DNA of 64,000 nt from Hirudinaria manillensis (GCA_034509925.1 CM067528.1:1696501-1760500); one strand, 5' to 3'. Shown: positions 35,536-49,296, counted from the stretch's first letter. The notes: a model not told the origin generated them from the letters alone. Made by a program: numbers and translations.

Positions 35536-37109
35536 GTTCTGCAAGAAAAAAATGCAACAAAACTATGCTTAAATACTTTCTCGATTACGACTCTTCAGTG
35601 CTCAACACGTGTAGAATTATCCTGGTGGGCCCTTTCTACGTGAAAGACTCTACAAGCTAGCCTTTGTTAGATGAAAGGCCGTTATTGTTTAATATTGAAC
35701 TGTAAGAAAGGAAGGCTAGCTATCTTACCAGAGCATCTATTGATCAAGAAGCAACCGACTAATAGCTCAATTAATTAATGTTGTTTGCTCGCGAATACCG
35801 CTGAGATGGTTTGCGATGCCTGGTCGATTTGATCGTTGCGCGGGATTGTTTGTAATATGCCTGTGTGGCACACTAACCATGACTGCTCCACTTCTTGGAA
35901 GCATCCGTACGGATGGTTCCAGTTCCGCGCCGTGTTTCTAAATAATTACATTTACCAAAGCGTTTTCATAAGTTTCTTTCTTTCTTGTATTAATTCTTGG
36001 GACGCAATTCTTTTGTTTTGCCGCCGTTGCTATAGTGAATTCGTTGAAAAATGGAATTAAAGATATGTTAAAGTTCCGTTTGTACCATAATTTACGAAGC
36101 ACAATTTAACCTATTTCTTCCTCTAAACTGCACTTTTTTTAGCGTTGCGTTAAAACAACTAGTGGCAGTTATCTGGAACGAGCAATCGATTTGGCAGGTG
36201 TTTTTCCGCCAACTTTTGAGAAAGAACTACGAGCTAGCGCGTTTCGCTTCGATTAGTCACCGAAGTTGTCGGAGGCAACCATCCATCTTTGGGAACGAGT
36301 GTCAACTTTTTTTCACCAGATTTCTCCTATAAGTAAATGTTGTAATACTTGTCTACGGCAGCAATCGAAAACTACGCTCAAAATTATGACACTCCGGGTG
36401 CTGATCTAATTTGAAGCCACTATTCACAATATTTTCCCACGGACCTCTCATTCGATCAAAAAAAAAGAAAAAATAATAATCTTATTCCTCTGAGAGCAGA
36501 CGAATAAACATATCCCTCAAAGTTCGTGCTAGCGTGCGCCAAGTTCGACCGATTTGAGGATTTCGAAAATTCCAATCCCAACTTATTTTTGCCGTCGTCG
36601 CCCTATTTATACACAAAACTTCTTCAGACTCGCTGGTTTCACGCACGCTGTGATGTTCGTGAGGCTGCCTCTGAGATAGGGTTGCCAACCGTAGTGGAAT
36701 TGATCCATGATGACCCGCTCTACGAGTTCATTTAATTTTATCTCAGAAAAATTAAAATAAATAAATAAATATAGATAGCAAAAATAAAAAAAATTTAGTG
36801 AAATTAAATTAAAACCTAATTATTACAAGATACATATACAGACATTACAAAACAAATGCCACAAAGTAAATTAAGTGAATACAATTGCAATTGGTAAAAA
36901 ATATTGTTGCAGAGCCCTACTCTGAAGTCGGTAATCCTAACCACATTTCGATGAAAAAGGATGTCAAGGCATGTAAGATGATGAAGAATGACTGTGCATT
37001 TATAACGAGATATAAACTATAATAAAACATATAAATCATTTAAATTACAAAGATAATGATGCCATGTTTACCACACTCTGGTGAAAAAATAAACCCGACG
37101 ATGAATGAT
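35536..37109. other. Spacer between glycosyltransferase and APEX2 genes
   Basis: No gene recognised. It contains two antiparallel open frames near 36482-36735 that match no family I know. The 5' noncoding exon and promoter of the glycosyltransferase and the 3' UTR of APEX2 should lie here. Confidence 0.35.
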
Positions 37110-39588
37110 CTACTGTTTACTGATCCATGCAAAAAAGTCACACCTGGCCTCTTTGTTCGATCTGTGACCCTCGGGCCTGCCGCAGACCCAAAAGGTGCGA
37201 CCCCGGTTGGGACCGGGTTTCTTGACGGACCTCATCGTGCACGGTTCCTTGTGGCCGCTGCACAAGGGAGCTTTGGGTGGACCTTTCAATACTTGTTTCC
37301 AGAAGTTTTTATGGTCGGATGTAAGTATGGCAGCATGTTCTTGACTGGAAGAGGCTGACTGAAAGTGACTGGAATCTACTGCACTGGTTTGACTCTCAAA
37401 CTCCTGGGAAGTTAATTCATCACTTTCTTTGCTTTTGGAGTTTTCGGAAAAGTATTTCAGAATGCCATCGGATTGGGGTCGCCCGTCATTCTTCTTCTTG
37501 GTCCGAATGCCCGTCAAAGAATCGACGAAGGACCTGGATCTCTTTCCGGTCGTCGACTCGGATTCGGGGAGAATGTCATGCTCTACGTCTTCGGCTTTTC
37601 TTTTCGTCGGATTTAGGAAACCTAGTAGTTTAGTTTGTTTACCTAAAAACAAGTATTTCGTGCAGAGGGAAGGACAGCTCGCGGAGGGCAAGACGGCGCA
37701 GGAGAGTTCGGCCACGACGGGGCAGTGGTCCGAGCCCGCGATGTCGGGTCGTACGCGACAATCCCGGAACGCTTCGTCTTCCAGAGCCAACTTCGCGTCG
37801 GCGAGGACGTAGTCGAGTCTCGTGCCGTAATTTGTCGAGCGAGCGCCGGTGCTCGAACACCAGTTCGTGAAGAGGTTCGGGGTGTTCGGGTGGAACAGTC
37901 GCAGGACGTCCACGAAATGCCTCGGCCGTTTTTCTGTTTCTCCGGTCTCGAAGTTTCGGGGAAAACCTGGCCTCTTCTCGTCGTTTTCCCTTTCTTCTGG
38001 TTCGTGTGAACTGCGAACGAACGAGTCCATCCACATCCTGCCCGGTTCCGATCGGAACTTCTGCAAACGGAAGGCTCGAAATATAACTAAGGTGACATTA
38101 CGTACATTGTATGGATTATGATTACCATTAATGATAACTTCAATGTTAACTTAAGAATAATTATAACCAATAACAAAAAAAAAAGTTAATTAACATTCAA
38201 CGAGCCATGGATTCAGTACCAGATGAGGAACATACATGCTATGTTCATCAACTAACAATAGGTTAACATTCCAAACATCATTATCATAACAGACCTGTTT
38301 GTCTCCAGGTTCACAGTGGTCAATGGCCTTGTGACTGGTGTTGATGTCTCCGACGATGATGACATTCCTGGATGTGAAGAGGCAATCATTACTATCATAT
38401 CCTGCACTGATATATCCATATCATCATCAAAGGCATCATCATCACCATTGCCACCATCATCATCATCATTGCCACCATCATCATCAACATTGTCATCATC
38501 ATCATCATCACCATCCTCAATACCTTCCAGATTTAAATATCTCTTCTGCCCTTGCCTGCAGGAGTCTGTAAAAGTTCAACTTGAAGGTCGTTCTCTCCTT
38601 GTCGTCTGGGTCTGCCCTCGGACAGTAGACGTTTATGATGACCAGCATCTGATACTTGCCTTCTGAAATCCTTAAAATAGTTTTTTTTTTAATTTTTTAG
38701 ACTTATTTCTTGTTGTTTCTATCTGTCACTGCATCTTCTCATTTGATGTTTATATTGATATTTATTGTTTATATTCATTATTTATAGAAATAAATGCCAA
38801 ATTCATGCCAACGATCATTTATTATTTGAAATGTAAACATTTTGTTTACCATTACATCCTCATCAAAATGAAAACAATCATTCTTTTTTGTTTCAATAAA
38901 GAAATTCAAAATTTTGTGACAATTACTGACTTTTTACATGTTTTAATTAAACAAGTTTTTTTTTGCAATTATAAATTGTTTCTAAAAAAAACTTGAATTA
39001 TTAGTGTGAACTACTTACATCAATGAAAACTTACATGACTTCATGTTCTGTCATTATGCACCTGCCCTCACTGTCGAGCCTTGTAAGTTCTTCTTCACTC
39101 AATCCACCCAAATCCCCATAGCAACCGATGTATGGGACACCCTTCTTTCCCACATTAGACAGTCCCTCTTCAGCAACCCATGGAGTGCATTCATTTTTTA
39201 CGTAGGTTGCGACCCCTTTATGCAAAAGACGAAATAAGTCGTTTAAAAATTTATGCTTAAGACAAACACAGATAACTGAAACAATTTACCAGAATATCCT
39301 GATTTAGTCTTTGAAAAACTGAAATATGATGTAAATCCATCAACAATGGCTAAATGTTCTTCTAGTAGGTCCTCTGTAGAATGGAAATCGTGATTAGAAC
39401 TAATTATGAATAAAAATATGAATAGTTACATGAGTTCATGGAGCAAAATGTTTAAATAAAGCCAAAGGCTAACTCGTCACTTTTGTCTCCTGAAAACAGA
39501 TTATTTCGCAATTAAAACTATCAAGGAGTTCCTTTAGTGGTACTTTAAGTGATCTTAGCCCGTTTATATTCCATGTCATCAAACGCAT
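37110..39588 (-). CDS. APEX2: AP endonuclease 2 with C-terminal GRF zinc finger
   Basis: Six exons, 5' to 3': 39588-39474, 39373-39290, 39215-39035, 38670-38524, 38367-38295, 38060-37110. Together they give 516 residues (human 518). The exonuclease-endonuclease-phosphatase fold shows MTWNINGLRSL at the start, the metal-binding glutamate in CFQETKV, GDINTSHKAIDH, GTRLDYVLAD and the catalytic GSDHCPV. The last about 50 residues form a GRF zinc finger (PLCSGHKEPCTMRSVKKPGP ... CDFFAW), which binds single-stranded DNA. SDGILKYF in the linker may act as a PCNA-interacting motif. The enzyme works in nuclear base-excision repair and 3' end processing, feeding ATR checkpoint signalling in vertebrates. 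All active-site residues I can check are present. It is transcribed away from the RNF14 array, whose first gene starts 660 bases beyond the APEX2 ATG on the opposite strand. Confidence 0.95.
38452..38516. repeat. (ATC)n run in an APEX2 intron
   Basis: CATCATCATTGCCACC-type imperfect repeats between APEX2 exons 4 and 5. Confidence 0.75.
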
Positions 39589-40248
39589 CTTTTCAAATGT
39601 TGAAATAAACAATGCAATGTTTGATCGTACCAATTAGGTTTAAATGTTAATTGGAAATCCCGCATAGTTATAATCTTTTTAAAGCATTTATAGAATTTTA
39701 ACATTAATTTATAAATTATAAGGACATTAATTATACAATATTTTATTTATTTCAAGCAATGTTAATCAATTTTAAATTGATTAAGTATGGAAATATATTA
39801 CAAAAAATGGTCTATAGCTATTTATTTGCTATATTTGCTGGAAAGTAGCATAAAATCATTTATTTACAAAGTAACCATATCCAGTTCACTTTTTGCGAAT
39901 TTCCATTGATTTGATTTGCGGGTTCCTAATCATCTGTGGGCTTATATCGCTAATATAGATTAGCTCCAGCATTTGTTTGATACATTTAAACCTTATTTTG
40001 AATTGGGTTTAGATTGTCTGTAGGTATAATCAGTTGATGTCAACGAGTACAAATTACGGGTAATAAACCCTTGTTACATGTGCTGGTGCAACATGGTTAC
40101 TCTATTTAAATCTAATAATGTCTTGCGGTGTTAAGTTTCTTTTATAAGTTGGACATCAGAAACTAGGATGATAAGCGAAGTGTTATTATTATATGATTTT
40201 AGGTCAAGAACTGTACTAAGCTTATGACTAACTATTTGTAAAGGAAAC
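39589..40248. other. Divergent spacer between APEX2 and RNF14 copy A
   Basis: 660 bases between two start codons pointing apart, so it probably holds both promoters. AT-rich; I see no clear core promoter element. Confidence 0.45.
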
Positions 40249-42404
40249 ATGGACGATGAACAAGAACAATCAGACGAGATGATGGCTCTCCAAAGCATCT
40301 TTGAGGATGAAACTTTCGTTTGTAATGTGTCCAAAAGACCATTCACTGGACAAATTTCCATATTCCTTGACACAATTACTGAAGAACATGACCAAGACCA
40401 TGAATTCATGTGCAATGGTTATTTATATAATTATAAATCGTAATTATTTAATATATGGTGATTTAAATACAACCTGTCTTATTGCTAGTCCAATTTCAAA
40501 ATATTGTTAAGCACAACTTTCTTTTTTTTGCAACATTATTTTATTTAGGAACTGTGGTACCTCTAAGTCATCTTTCACCATTGGTTCTCAGCTTTTCACT
40601 GCCATCCAGTTATCCATCCACTTGTCCTCCAGATGTAACACTCTCCTGTCTGTGGTTGTCCGCACAACAGGTTCTCTTTTGTTATTTCATTTAGGAACTT
40701 CGATTTATCCTCATCAGTTAATTCCTTTCTGATTAGCTGGAGATGTTGTCCGATAAACTCTTAGAAAAATGGACGGAAAACGTTGGCAGTGTCGTGCTCT
40801 TCACTTGGATAGATTTTCTGAAAACGGAAGCCATTGAATTATTGGGCATCAAATTTCCTATTGATGTCTCAGAAGAGAAAATAATGAAGTTGACAGAGCA
40901 GAGCATTTTAAGGCAAAATGAATATGGACCTATTCTTTATTAGCTTTTTCTATCAATGATCCTTAATTTATCTCCTCTATTTTCAGAGAGGAAGATATTT
41001 TCAGGCGTGGTCTTCACTTTTGTCCGGTATGCCTCGCCGAAAAGTCGGGCAGTCAGTGCATCTGCCTCTCGACTTGTGGCCACGTCTTCTGCAAGGATTG
41101 TCTGTCGGGGTTTCTGTCCGTCTACATCCAGGAGGGCACGGTCAATGCCATCAACTGTCCTTGCGAGGGATGCGACGAGCAACTCTATCCCAACATTGTT
41201 GGTGCAAATCCATGGCTCCCCCTTCAAAATTCGCTCGTTAGAAAGCATTATCGGCACCGTGTGGATGGATAAAAAAACCCATTTTTTTTCTGCTAATAAT
41301 ATTATTAATTTAAAGTATTCTTAATAGTTAAACAAAGCCAGCAATAACATGTGGATTACCAGTTAAACTTTGTTAACCTTTGTCAGATAAAGAGTTTGGT
41401 GACCCAATCGGACTTTGAGAGGTACGATCGTCTGCTACTGCAAAACACGTTGGATGTCATGCCCGACATTAAGTACTGCCCCAGAGTTCGGTGCCAGAAG
41501 CCGGTCGTGGTGGACAAGGACGACGGCGTGGGCTTCTGTCACGCCTGTAACTTTGCTTTCTGCACAAAGTGCAAACTGACCTACCATGGTATTGAGAAGT
41601 GCAAGTGGGAGAGAGATTTCAAGATCAACAAAGATATGTTGAAAGACAAGGATCAAAAGGAGTATTTCAGACAATGGGATTATTGGGCCATTCCTGAAGG
41701 TCAGCATTGTTTGAAAATGCAAATGTTTGAGATGCTTAATTTGTATTTAGCTTTCAGCTAGCATTGGTATGTATTTGGTGTGTGTATATGGGAATTATGT
41801 TTTTTTTGTAATATTTGTACATATTAGTTTGGTCAAATATAAAATAAAAACAAGACTATAAATGCAACTTCTCTTGAAACAATATTCCAAAAATTTCCAG
41901 AGGAAAGGATGAGGTTGGCCACTGAATACATGGATGGTGATGACGAAGTGAGGGGGGGTTTGGAGGAATATTACGGGAAGGAGCGAATGATGGACATGCT
42001 GGTTGACTTGCAAGCACAGAAGTGGATCAAGTCCAACACCAAACAGTGTCCAAAGTGTTCAACTAATATCGAGGTGATTCTGTTTGTTGATCGTGATGAT
42101 GATATTTTTGATGGCAATGCTTGTGTCAGTTTAAAATTTTGGACTTATATGTGAGTGGACTTGCATATTGCATTTTCTTTATTCCACACCGTTCCATATG
42201 CAGAAATCTTACGGGTGCAACAAGATGGTCTGCATCAAGTGCTGCGCTCGCTTTTGTTGGTCATGCTCGAGGGAGATCAAGTCAAAGAATCCTTATGACC
42301 ATTTTTCAGATCCATTATCACCGTGCTACAACAAATTGGCAGATGCTGAGCCAATTGTAGAAGATAATGACAATGCTGAGAATTTTGATGTGGTGGATGA
42401 TTGA
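40249..42404 (+). CDS. RNF14: RNF14-like RBR E3 ubiquitin ligase, copy A
   Basis: Seven exons: 40249-40417, 40549-40670, 40737-40912, 40987-41197, 41387-41699, 41901-42073, 42204-42404, giving 454 residues (human RNF14 474). Domain order is an N-terminal RWD domain (from ALQSIFEDETF to CLWLSAQQ, about residues 14-97), a linker helix with VVLFTWIDFLKTEA, then RING1 (CPVCLAEKSGSQC, CGHVFCKDC), IBR ([25 protein letters not shown]) and RING2 (CPKC, YGCNKMVC, FCWSC). The catalytic cysteine is in GCNKMVC. The tail keeps the NPYDHF and SPCYNKL signature of RNF14. RBR ligases take ubiquitin from E2 onto that cysteine and pass it to substrate. RNF14 acts with GCN1 on stalled or cross-linked ribosomes and was also described as an androgen-receptor partner. 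The donor after exon 3 is GC (AG then GCAAAA), fixed by the exon length of 176 shared with copies B, C and E. Confidence 0.92.
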
Positions 42405-43259
42405 TTTCTACCACTTTTAGGACATTTTGTTATTGATCGTTTGCATTCTAGTTAGCTCATAAATTCTGCAAGACATTATCAAATTTGAAAAGTAATATTG
42501 ATGTAATAACTGAATTATTATTCTGCTTAGTATGACTTATGAGAATGTTTGTAAGAAATACCAGCTGATATTTTAAATTCTCAGTGCATCTTTAGTTACG
42601 GTGCTGTAAGCTTCCACAAAATAATTACGATACAGGTTAGGGGTGGTTGCCACGCGTTTATGCTCGGTCTATTCGTACCTTAACATTGCACATTATCATA
42701 ACGTTGTGCTATGTCAATTATTTAATGATTCTATGTTGGAAACAAATAAAATGCTTTACAAAAAATCTCTTACGAAATATGTAGCAAATGTCTATTGTAA
42801 AGTGAATGCTGGGCAGGTGTGTTGAGTATTCAAAATCACGTAGCAACGAAATTTCTTTTAAAAGTACATTAGGATTAAAAGATCTATTTGAGGTCAATTT
42901 CGATTCCTTGCAGCGCTAAAGAGATTTTTTTATGATTTTCACTTTTTTTGACTCTTTGTTCGGTATTCAATATTATTCAGCATACGAAGTAGTTTTCCGA
43001 ATCAGATGACACTAATTTATCTTGTGCTATTTTTCATATGTTTGGCGCTTTAATTATTTATTCATTTCGAGCGTAGGTTCGTTGCGAGCCTTAAATTATA
43101 GGTGTTGCAAAGTGACTTAAAAAGTGCCAAGTAGATATACGTAATTATTATCAATAATTAAAACATTTTTTAATCTATGCTTTGCATCATGCGTGCATTT
43201 ATTTGTTTTACAGTTTCTAATTATTGTTATTTGAATTGTTCAATATATTTTAAAAGAAT
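42405..43259. other. Spacer between RNF14 copies A and B
   Basis: Holds the 3' UTR of A, with an AATAAA at 42745-42750, and presumably the promoter of B. No gene recognised. Confidence 0.45.
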
Positions 43260-44138
43260 ATGTCTGACGAAAATGATCAGTATGATGAAGTGCTGGCTCT
43301 TCAGAGCATTTATGAGGATGAAACATTTTTGTGCAACATCTCAGAGAGACCAATCACAGGAAAAATGTGCATAGTTCTTGATTCAGTTTCTACAGAGCAC
43401 AACTTCGTGTGCAATGGTAATTTTTATTTATGCAGCATTTATAATATTGCCACAGCATGTTTCAAGTGTGCCATTGCATTGGAGTTTGTTCCAAATTTCT
43501 TTTTCTCAGGAGATACAATAACAGTAAAATATCTCTCTCCTTTGATTCTGGACTTTTCATTGCCATCAAATTATCCATCTGTGAGTCCTCCAGATATCAC
43601 TCTCACCTGTCCATGGCTATCTTCAGAACAGGTTTATTGGATTCAATATAGCAATTACAGGATTGCATTGATGACTTAGGAATGAGTTTGTATGGTTGTA
43701 ATACTTCATGAAGTTATTTTCTACTCAAAGGATTAAGTAGTAATGTTATTATGGGATATTAAGGTTTCTAAACTTTCTAGGTTGCACCAACATTAAAAAG
43801 GAATCATTTACTTTTAATTTTAACTCAGTGATTTGTTGATGAAATTCAAATTTTACATTAATTTTTCATTTAATTTGTGTTTTGAACAAAAACTCTTTAG
43901 AAACAGAGTCACAATTAACATAATTTGATGCAGCTAGAGGCCCTGTCAGAAAAACTCTTTGAAAAGTGGACTGAAAACTGTAACAGCATAGTGCTCTTTA
44001 CTTGGCTGGACTTCCTCAAAACAGAGGCCATTAAAGTGTTGGACATCAAATTCCCTATTGCTGTCTCTGTTGAAAAAATACTGAAGTTGACAGAAGAAAG
44101 CATTCTTAGGTAAAATATTGATTGATTGATTGATCGAT

Positions 44139-44183
<45 letters not shown>

Positions 44184-45845
44184 TTCATTGATGACAATCA
44201 CAAAATAAGACAACCAATTGCATAACCTGAAATTATAAATGAGTTTCAAAAGATTCATAAGCAATAAACTAAAATCTGTCGATTTTACCATTTACTATGA
44301 AAGATTAAATTACAAATCTTTCTTTATCTGTCTCAGAGGAGAGGAGATTTTCAATCGTGGGTGCCATTATTGTCCTGTTTGCCTGCTGGAGAAGCCTGGG
44401 CCTGAATGCATCTGCCTACCAGTTTGTGAGCATGCCCTCTGCAAGGAGTGCTTGTCAGATTATTTGACCATCTCCATCCAAGAAGGCAACATCCATGCCA
44501 TTAGGTGCCCTTGCGAGGAATGCGACGAAGAAATCTACCCAAACATTGTAAGCACGAATCTTCCTTCGCTTGCATTTTCTGTCGACGGATCGAACAAAAA
44601 TGCCGGTCGTGAACGCGTTATGTTAATTTATGTTAATTTAACAGGTCAAAAGTTTAGTCTGCCAGAAGGACTTCGAGAGGTACGATCGCCTGTTGTTGGA
44701 AAACATTCTTAGCCTGATGCCAGACATCGTGTACTGCCCGAGAATGAAGTGCCAGAGTGCGGTCCTTGTGGACAATAAGGACCGCATGGGTTACTGCACG
44801 GTCTGCACCTTCGTATTCTGCACTCGTTGCAAGCAGACCTACCATGGCATCGACGGATGCAAGTGGGAGAGAGAGTTTCTGAGAATGAAGAACAAGGAGA
44901 AACGTCACGAAGGGACGTCAAGTAGTATGACGACTAAACCTGTCGAAGGTGAGCTGCAAAAGTATTTTAAGAGACAAACTAAATTTATGTTAATTTTAAT
45001 GCATAAATTTTCATAATTACATTGACATATAAATATGTAAATTGCTTTTAAAGAGCCAAAGAAAGATAAGAAGGTCTCAAGAGGATACACGAAACAAATA
45101 GATTACTGGGGAATACCTGAAGGTTGAATGAATAATTAAGTATCTTTACATCTTGAAGATGTAGTAATAATATTTATCTTATACATAGAAAACAAAAAAG
45201 TGATATTTGTTTTAAAAAAATATATAAAATTCTACTTTGAAATACCTGTTAATAATAATAATGGGTCATGTAATGGCTCAAAAAGTATTTGCTTACAAAG
45301 GCCTTAATTCTATTCCAAAGGCTGAAGTTTATAAACTGGTTTAAACTTTTCTTTTCCACATTTTTCAGATGAGAGGATGAGACTGGCTGCTGAATACATG
45401 GAGGGTGATGAGGAAATAAAAGAGGGTTTGGAGGAATATTATGGCACGGATAGGATGAAAAACATGGTGCTAGATTTTCGGTCACAGTCTTGGAGATGGG
45501 TCAGGGCTAACACCAAAAAGTGTCCAAAATGCTTTGTTCAAATTGAGGTTTAGTTTTTTTTTTTTTTAGTTTTCATTACTTTAATCATGGCTTTATTTAA
45601 TGCAAGCATTTATTTAAGATTTATGTCTTTGCCAGAAATCTATGGGCTGCAACCATATGTGCTGTGTAAGGTGTAAAACCCGATTTTGCTGGGCATGCCT
45701 GGCAATCTTCGGAAAAAATCCTTACAGCCACTTTTCAACTCCATCTTCGCCATGCTATAATAGATTGGTTGACGTGGTAGAGGACGAAGCTGAAGCTGAA
45801 GCTGAAGCTGAAGTTGAAGAGGAACATCTTGACGTATACAACTAG
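43260..45845 (+). CDS. RNF14: RNF14-like RBR E3 ubiquitin ligase, copy B
   Basis: Eight exons: 43260-43416, 43510-43631, 43934-44109, 44337-44547, 44645-44948, 45054-45122, 45369-45547, 45636-45845; 475 residues. RWD, RING1 (CPVCLLEKPGPEC, CEHALCKEC), IBR (YCPRMKCQSAVLV, FCTRCKQTYHG) and RING2 (CPKC, MGCNHMCC, FCWAC) are all present with zinc ligands, and the catalytic cysteine is kept. An extra small exon (45054-45122) carries a basic linker (EPKKDKKVSRGY) before the RING2 exons, not seen in A, C, D or E. The C-terminus ends with an acidic Glu-Ala repeat (EAEAEAEAEVEEE). The role is expected to be as for copy A, but substrate and partners may differ. Confidence 0.9.
44116..44178. repeat. (GATT)n tetranucleotide repeat
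   Basis: About fifteen tandem GATT units with one GATC variant, starting seven bases after the exon 3 donor of RNF14 copy B. Confidence 0.9.
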
Positions 45846-46520
45846 ATGTTGGATCGTCACATCAGTTGTAGTTCCAAATATAAACTGGTGGATTGATTGT
45901 TTGTTCGTTTTGCTGACAGTTTCCCAATAAAAAGGAATTTTTTTTTTGTTTTGGAGGACGCTTCAAATATTTCAAAAGTGTTATGAAAAGTTCTTGTTGA
46001 GAAATGCTTTGTTCGATATTCCTTGATTTAGTGTTTGTCAATGGTCATATGTAGAGGCAAAGATCATTAAAAAAAAGTTATTTATGATTGTCTTTTGGGT
46101 TCATAAAAGAGTTTCGTCCGCCACAGATGCTTCGTCTTTAGGTGATAGAAACTGGTTAGTATTAAACTTTTACAACATTTGCATTTTAATGGCTCTTATA
46201 CGTGTTAGTGACATGAGTTTGATAGGATATCGGGAAGGAGTTCAAAATGTAGTTAACTTTTAGACTATTTCAATTTTGGTGCGCATCGTTAGGATTGCTA
46301 GGATCGCCGAAAGTAAATGGCAATATTTTACTACAGGCTTTAGCAATGTCATTTTTGGTTTAGTGATTCATTGTGAAATGTAGATTATGTAAAACTAAGA
46401 ATAGTCTTATTTGCTTTGTTTAATCGTAGTCTCAGCTTGAGTACTTGAGTATGGGTGTTAGATTGGTCTTGTAACTCATTTCCAGTGAATTGTAAATTTA
46501 ATAATTAATTTTCAAGAGAA
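45846..46520. other. Spacer between RNF14 copies B and C
   Basis: Contains a poly(A) signal AATAAA at 45926-45931 for copy B. No gene recognised in the remainder, which should include the copy C promoter. Confidence 0.45.
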
Positions 46521-48613
46521 ATGGAAGATGAAAGCGAGCAGTCGGATGAGTTAATGGCTCTTCAGAGCATTTATGAGGATGGCACATTTGAATGCAATGT
46601 TTCCGAAAAGCCATTCACGGGAAAAGTTTACATATTTCTCGACTCTGATAATGAGGAACATAACTTCAAATGCAATGGTTACAATATCTTTCATTTACCG
46701 TATTGCCAATATTTTATTATTTCAAAGTTATTTATTTATTACAATGCAAATCTTGAAAACTTGTTTTATCAGGAGATGAAATAACAATAAAGCATCTTAC
46801 ACCACTTGTACTGGACTTTTCATTACCATTAAATTATCCATCAGTTAGTCCTCCAGATTTGACCCTTTCATGTCTTTGGCTTACTCCACGGCAGGTGTGA
46901 TTGAATTGAACACATTTTATAGATTTATTAGCAAGTCATGGGATCTTATTTTGATAATACTAATATGATTTAAGATTGATTGTTAACTATTGATTGAACT
47001 GAAAATTGCAACTTGGTTGATGTCTTTATCTGATCACCCAGCTGGTAACACTGAATGATAAACTCAACGAGAAATGGACAGAAAATTGCAACAGCGTTGT
47101 GCTCTTCACTTGGATAGATTTCCTCAAAACAGAAGCTTTTGAAGCTTTGGACATAAAATTCCCCATTGATGTTTCAGAAGAGGTTATGCTCAAATTAACA
47201 GAACAAAGTATTTTGAGGTAAAGTTGAACTAGAACCATTTCTATATAATCACATCCACTTTTATATTGGTTAGATTGATTACTGTGTGTGTGTGTTTCAG
47301 AGATGAAGACATTTTCAGTCGAGGATTGCACCATTGTCCAGTGTGCTTTGTGGAGAAGTCGGGCACCCAGTGCGTTCGCCTTTCTCCCTGCGGTCACATC
47401 TTCTGCAAGGAGTGTCTGTCTGGATTCCTGACTGTTCACATCAAGGAAGGCACCGTCAATGCTATCAAATGCTCTTCCGAAGGTTGCGACGAGCAAGTCT
47501 ATCCGAACGTTGTGAGTGCTCGTTCCAGATCCAAGTTCAAATCATCTCGCTTTTAAATTTGGCTCGGTTATGAAATTTTACGACGTGTAATAATAGAAGA
47601 CTTGGTAGTTTATTACTTGATTAGTCGTATTTATAATGAATTTATTTTTTAATTGAAGGTCAAGAGCTTGGTTTCACAGTCAGATTTTGATAGATATGAC
47701 ACCTTGCTGCTTCAAAACACGTTGGATATCATGTCTGACATCAAGTATTGTCCGAGAGCCAATTGTAGCAAACCGGTTGTGGTAGAAGAAAAAGATAAAA
47801 TGGGTTATTGTCATGCCTGTTCATTTGCCTTTTGTACAAAGTGCAATTTGACTTACCATGGGATTGACCTATGCAAGTTTGAGAAGAACCTAAGAAGATA
47901 TTGGCCAATTCATGGTAAGTTGAATTAATTGCAAAGCAATTGACTTCTTTTGAGAATACTTGAATACTAATTTTTGAATAATTCATGAACGACGAGTTAC
48001 TTTTTACTTTGGGGAAATTTAGTTGGGGAAAGCCACTAACTATTTATTTAAATGCTGCCGATATGGTGGTGATGTAATTAATTAAAACGCTTACTAATAA
48101 ACTTTATAAGGGATGTTATTCAGATGAACCAAAGTTTACCATTGATCTTATTTTATGATCTTTTTTTTTGAGATGACACTCCCACCACTTCCAGCAGTTG
48201 GGAAGCATCCAGTTATGTGGAGAACACTTATGAAGAAGCTGGTGCATCATCTTCTGGCAAGGCAGCAATGATAGAAATGTCAGAAAGATGGATCAAAGCC
48301 AATACCAAAAAATGTCCGAAATGCTCCACCATGTTTGAGGTAATTTTAACCAAAATAAAATCTCAAATGACAATCTACAAAAAAAACAACTCAGTTTAAG
48401 ATTTAGTTCATTACTCGGTTCACGACCTTGATTAGTTATGGCCATTTTGTTTTACAGAAATCCATAGAGGGATGTAACAAGGTGACCTGCATCAAGTGCG
48501 GCATTCGCTTCTGCTGGGCTTGCTCGAGGCAGATAAAATCCAAAAATCCCTACGATCACTACTCTCACCCCAATTCGCCATGTTACAATCGTTTGGCAGA
48601 AGTGCTTAGGTGA
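46521..48613 (+). CDS. RNF14: RNF14-like RBR E3 ubiquitin ligase, copy C
   Basis: Seven exons: 46521-46677, 46773-46894, 47042-47217, 47301-47511, 47659-47914, 48173-48339, 48458-48613; 414 residues, the shortest intact copy. RWD ([15 protein letters not shown]), RING1 (CPVCFVEKSGTQC, CGHIFCKEC), IBR (YCPRANCSKPVVV, CHACSFAFCTKC) and RING2 (CPKC, EGCNKVTC, FCWAC) are complete. The linker between IBR and RING2 is short and Ser/Thr-rich (TPTTSSSWEASS) instead of the charged helix seen in A and B. One residue is inserted just before the catalytic cysteine compared with the other copies. AATAAA lies at 48641-48646. The expected function is as for copy A. Confidence 0.9.
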
Positions 48614-49296
48614 CAAGAGAGAAAAATGACAAAATTTTTGAATAAACAAATACTGTCCAGTTCTTTTGATTTTGTTTTATAGGTTCTGGATTTCGTTACT
48701 GATGATTTTGTGATTGACTGCTTGATAGCAGCATTGGGCTTCTAAACTTATTAAGCGAATTTTATTTTAAAAGATACCAAAAGTTGATTTGTCACAAGAA
48801 ATTTAAGTGGTGGAAATGCGCTGTTGGTCCTTCACAACTGATTAGTTCCATTACGTACTCATTACTACAGATTCGATGTTATTTTGCAATAGATGTTCGG
48901 TTCTCCATTCTTTAAAGTAAATCGAATGAGATTTTCATTGAGGTCGTTGTAACCTCGTTCAGTCACGATTTTCTATTTTGAAGCTCTTGGATCGCCTTTG
49001 GTCAGAAGTAATTTCAGATTAGTTGCATTTTTGAGAGTGAAAGCTTTTTCCCAGAAAAAATGCTTAGAAAAAAAGAGCCGCTTGTGATTATCTTATTTCT
49101 ACTTCACTGCCCTATTTTGATTTATTTCTTCCACATACTGATAAAATACAATTGATTTTGTTATATTGTTTTTTTTTAAGTAATTAATTGATTTTTAATT
49201 TTATTTTACTGGCTAGATTGCACAATAGCTGTCGCGTTTATAAGATTTGACCGGCTTGTTTGACTATTCCTTGTGAGGTGTTAGTGATTGTCGAGT
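48614..49296. other. Spacer between RNF14 copies C and D
   Basis: Includes the copy C poly(A) signal. The last about 90 bases before the copy D start resemble the stretch before the copy E start, and the CAGTCACGATTT near 48959 resembles a piece at 52551 after copy D. The duplication therefore seems to have carried flanking DNA. Confidence 0.5.

Noticed and set aside
36482-36735. Antiparallel open frames between glycosyltransferase and APEX2
   Set aside because: Neither resembles a family I know, and both are short with no signal peptide or motif; kept only as unannotated spacer.
38338-38571. His-rich open frame on the plus strand
   Set aside because: It is a translation of an ATC repeat inside an APEX2 intron.
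40900-40943. Read-through stop after exon 3 of RNF14 copy A, suggesting a truncated gene
   Set aside because: A GC donor at 40913 gives the same 176-base exon as copies B, C and E and keeps the frame.
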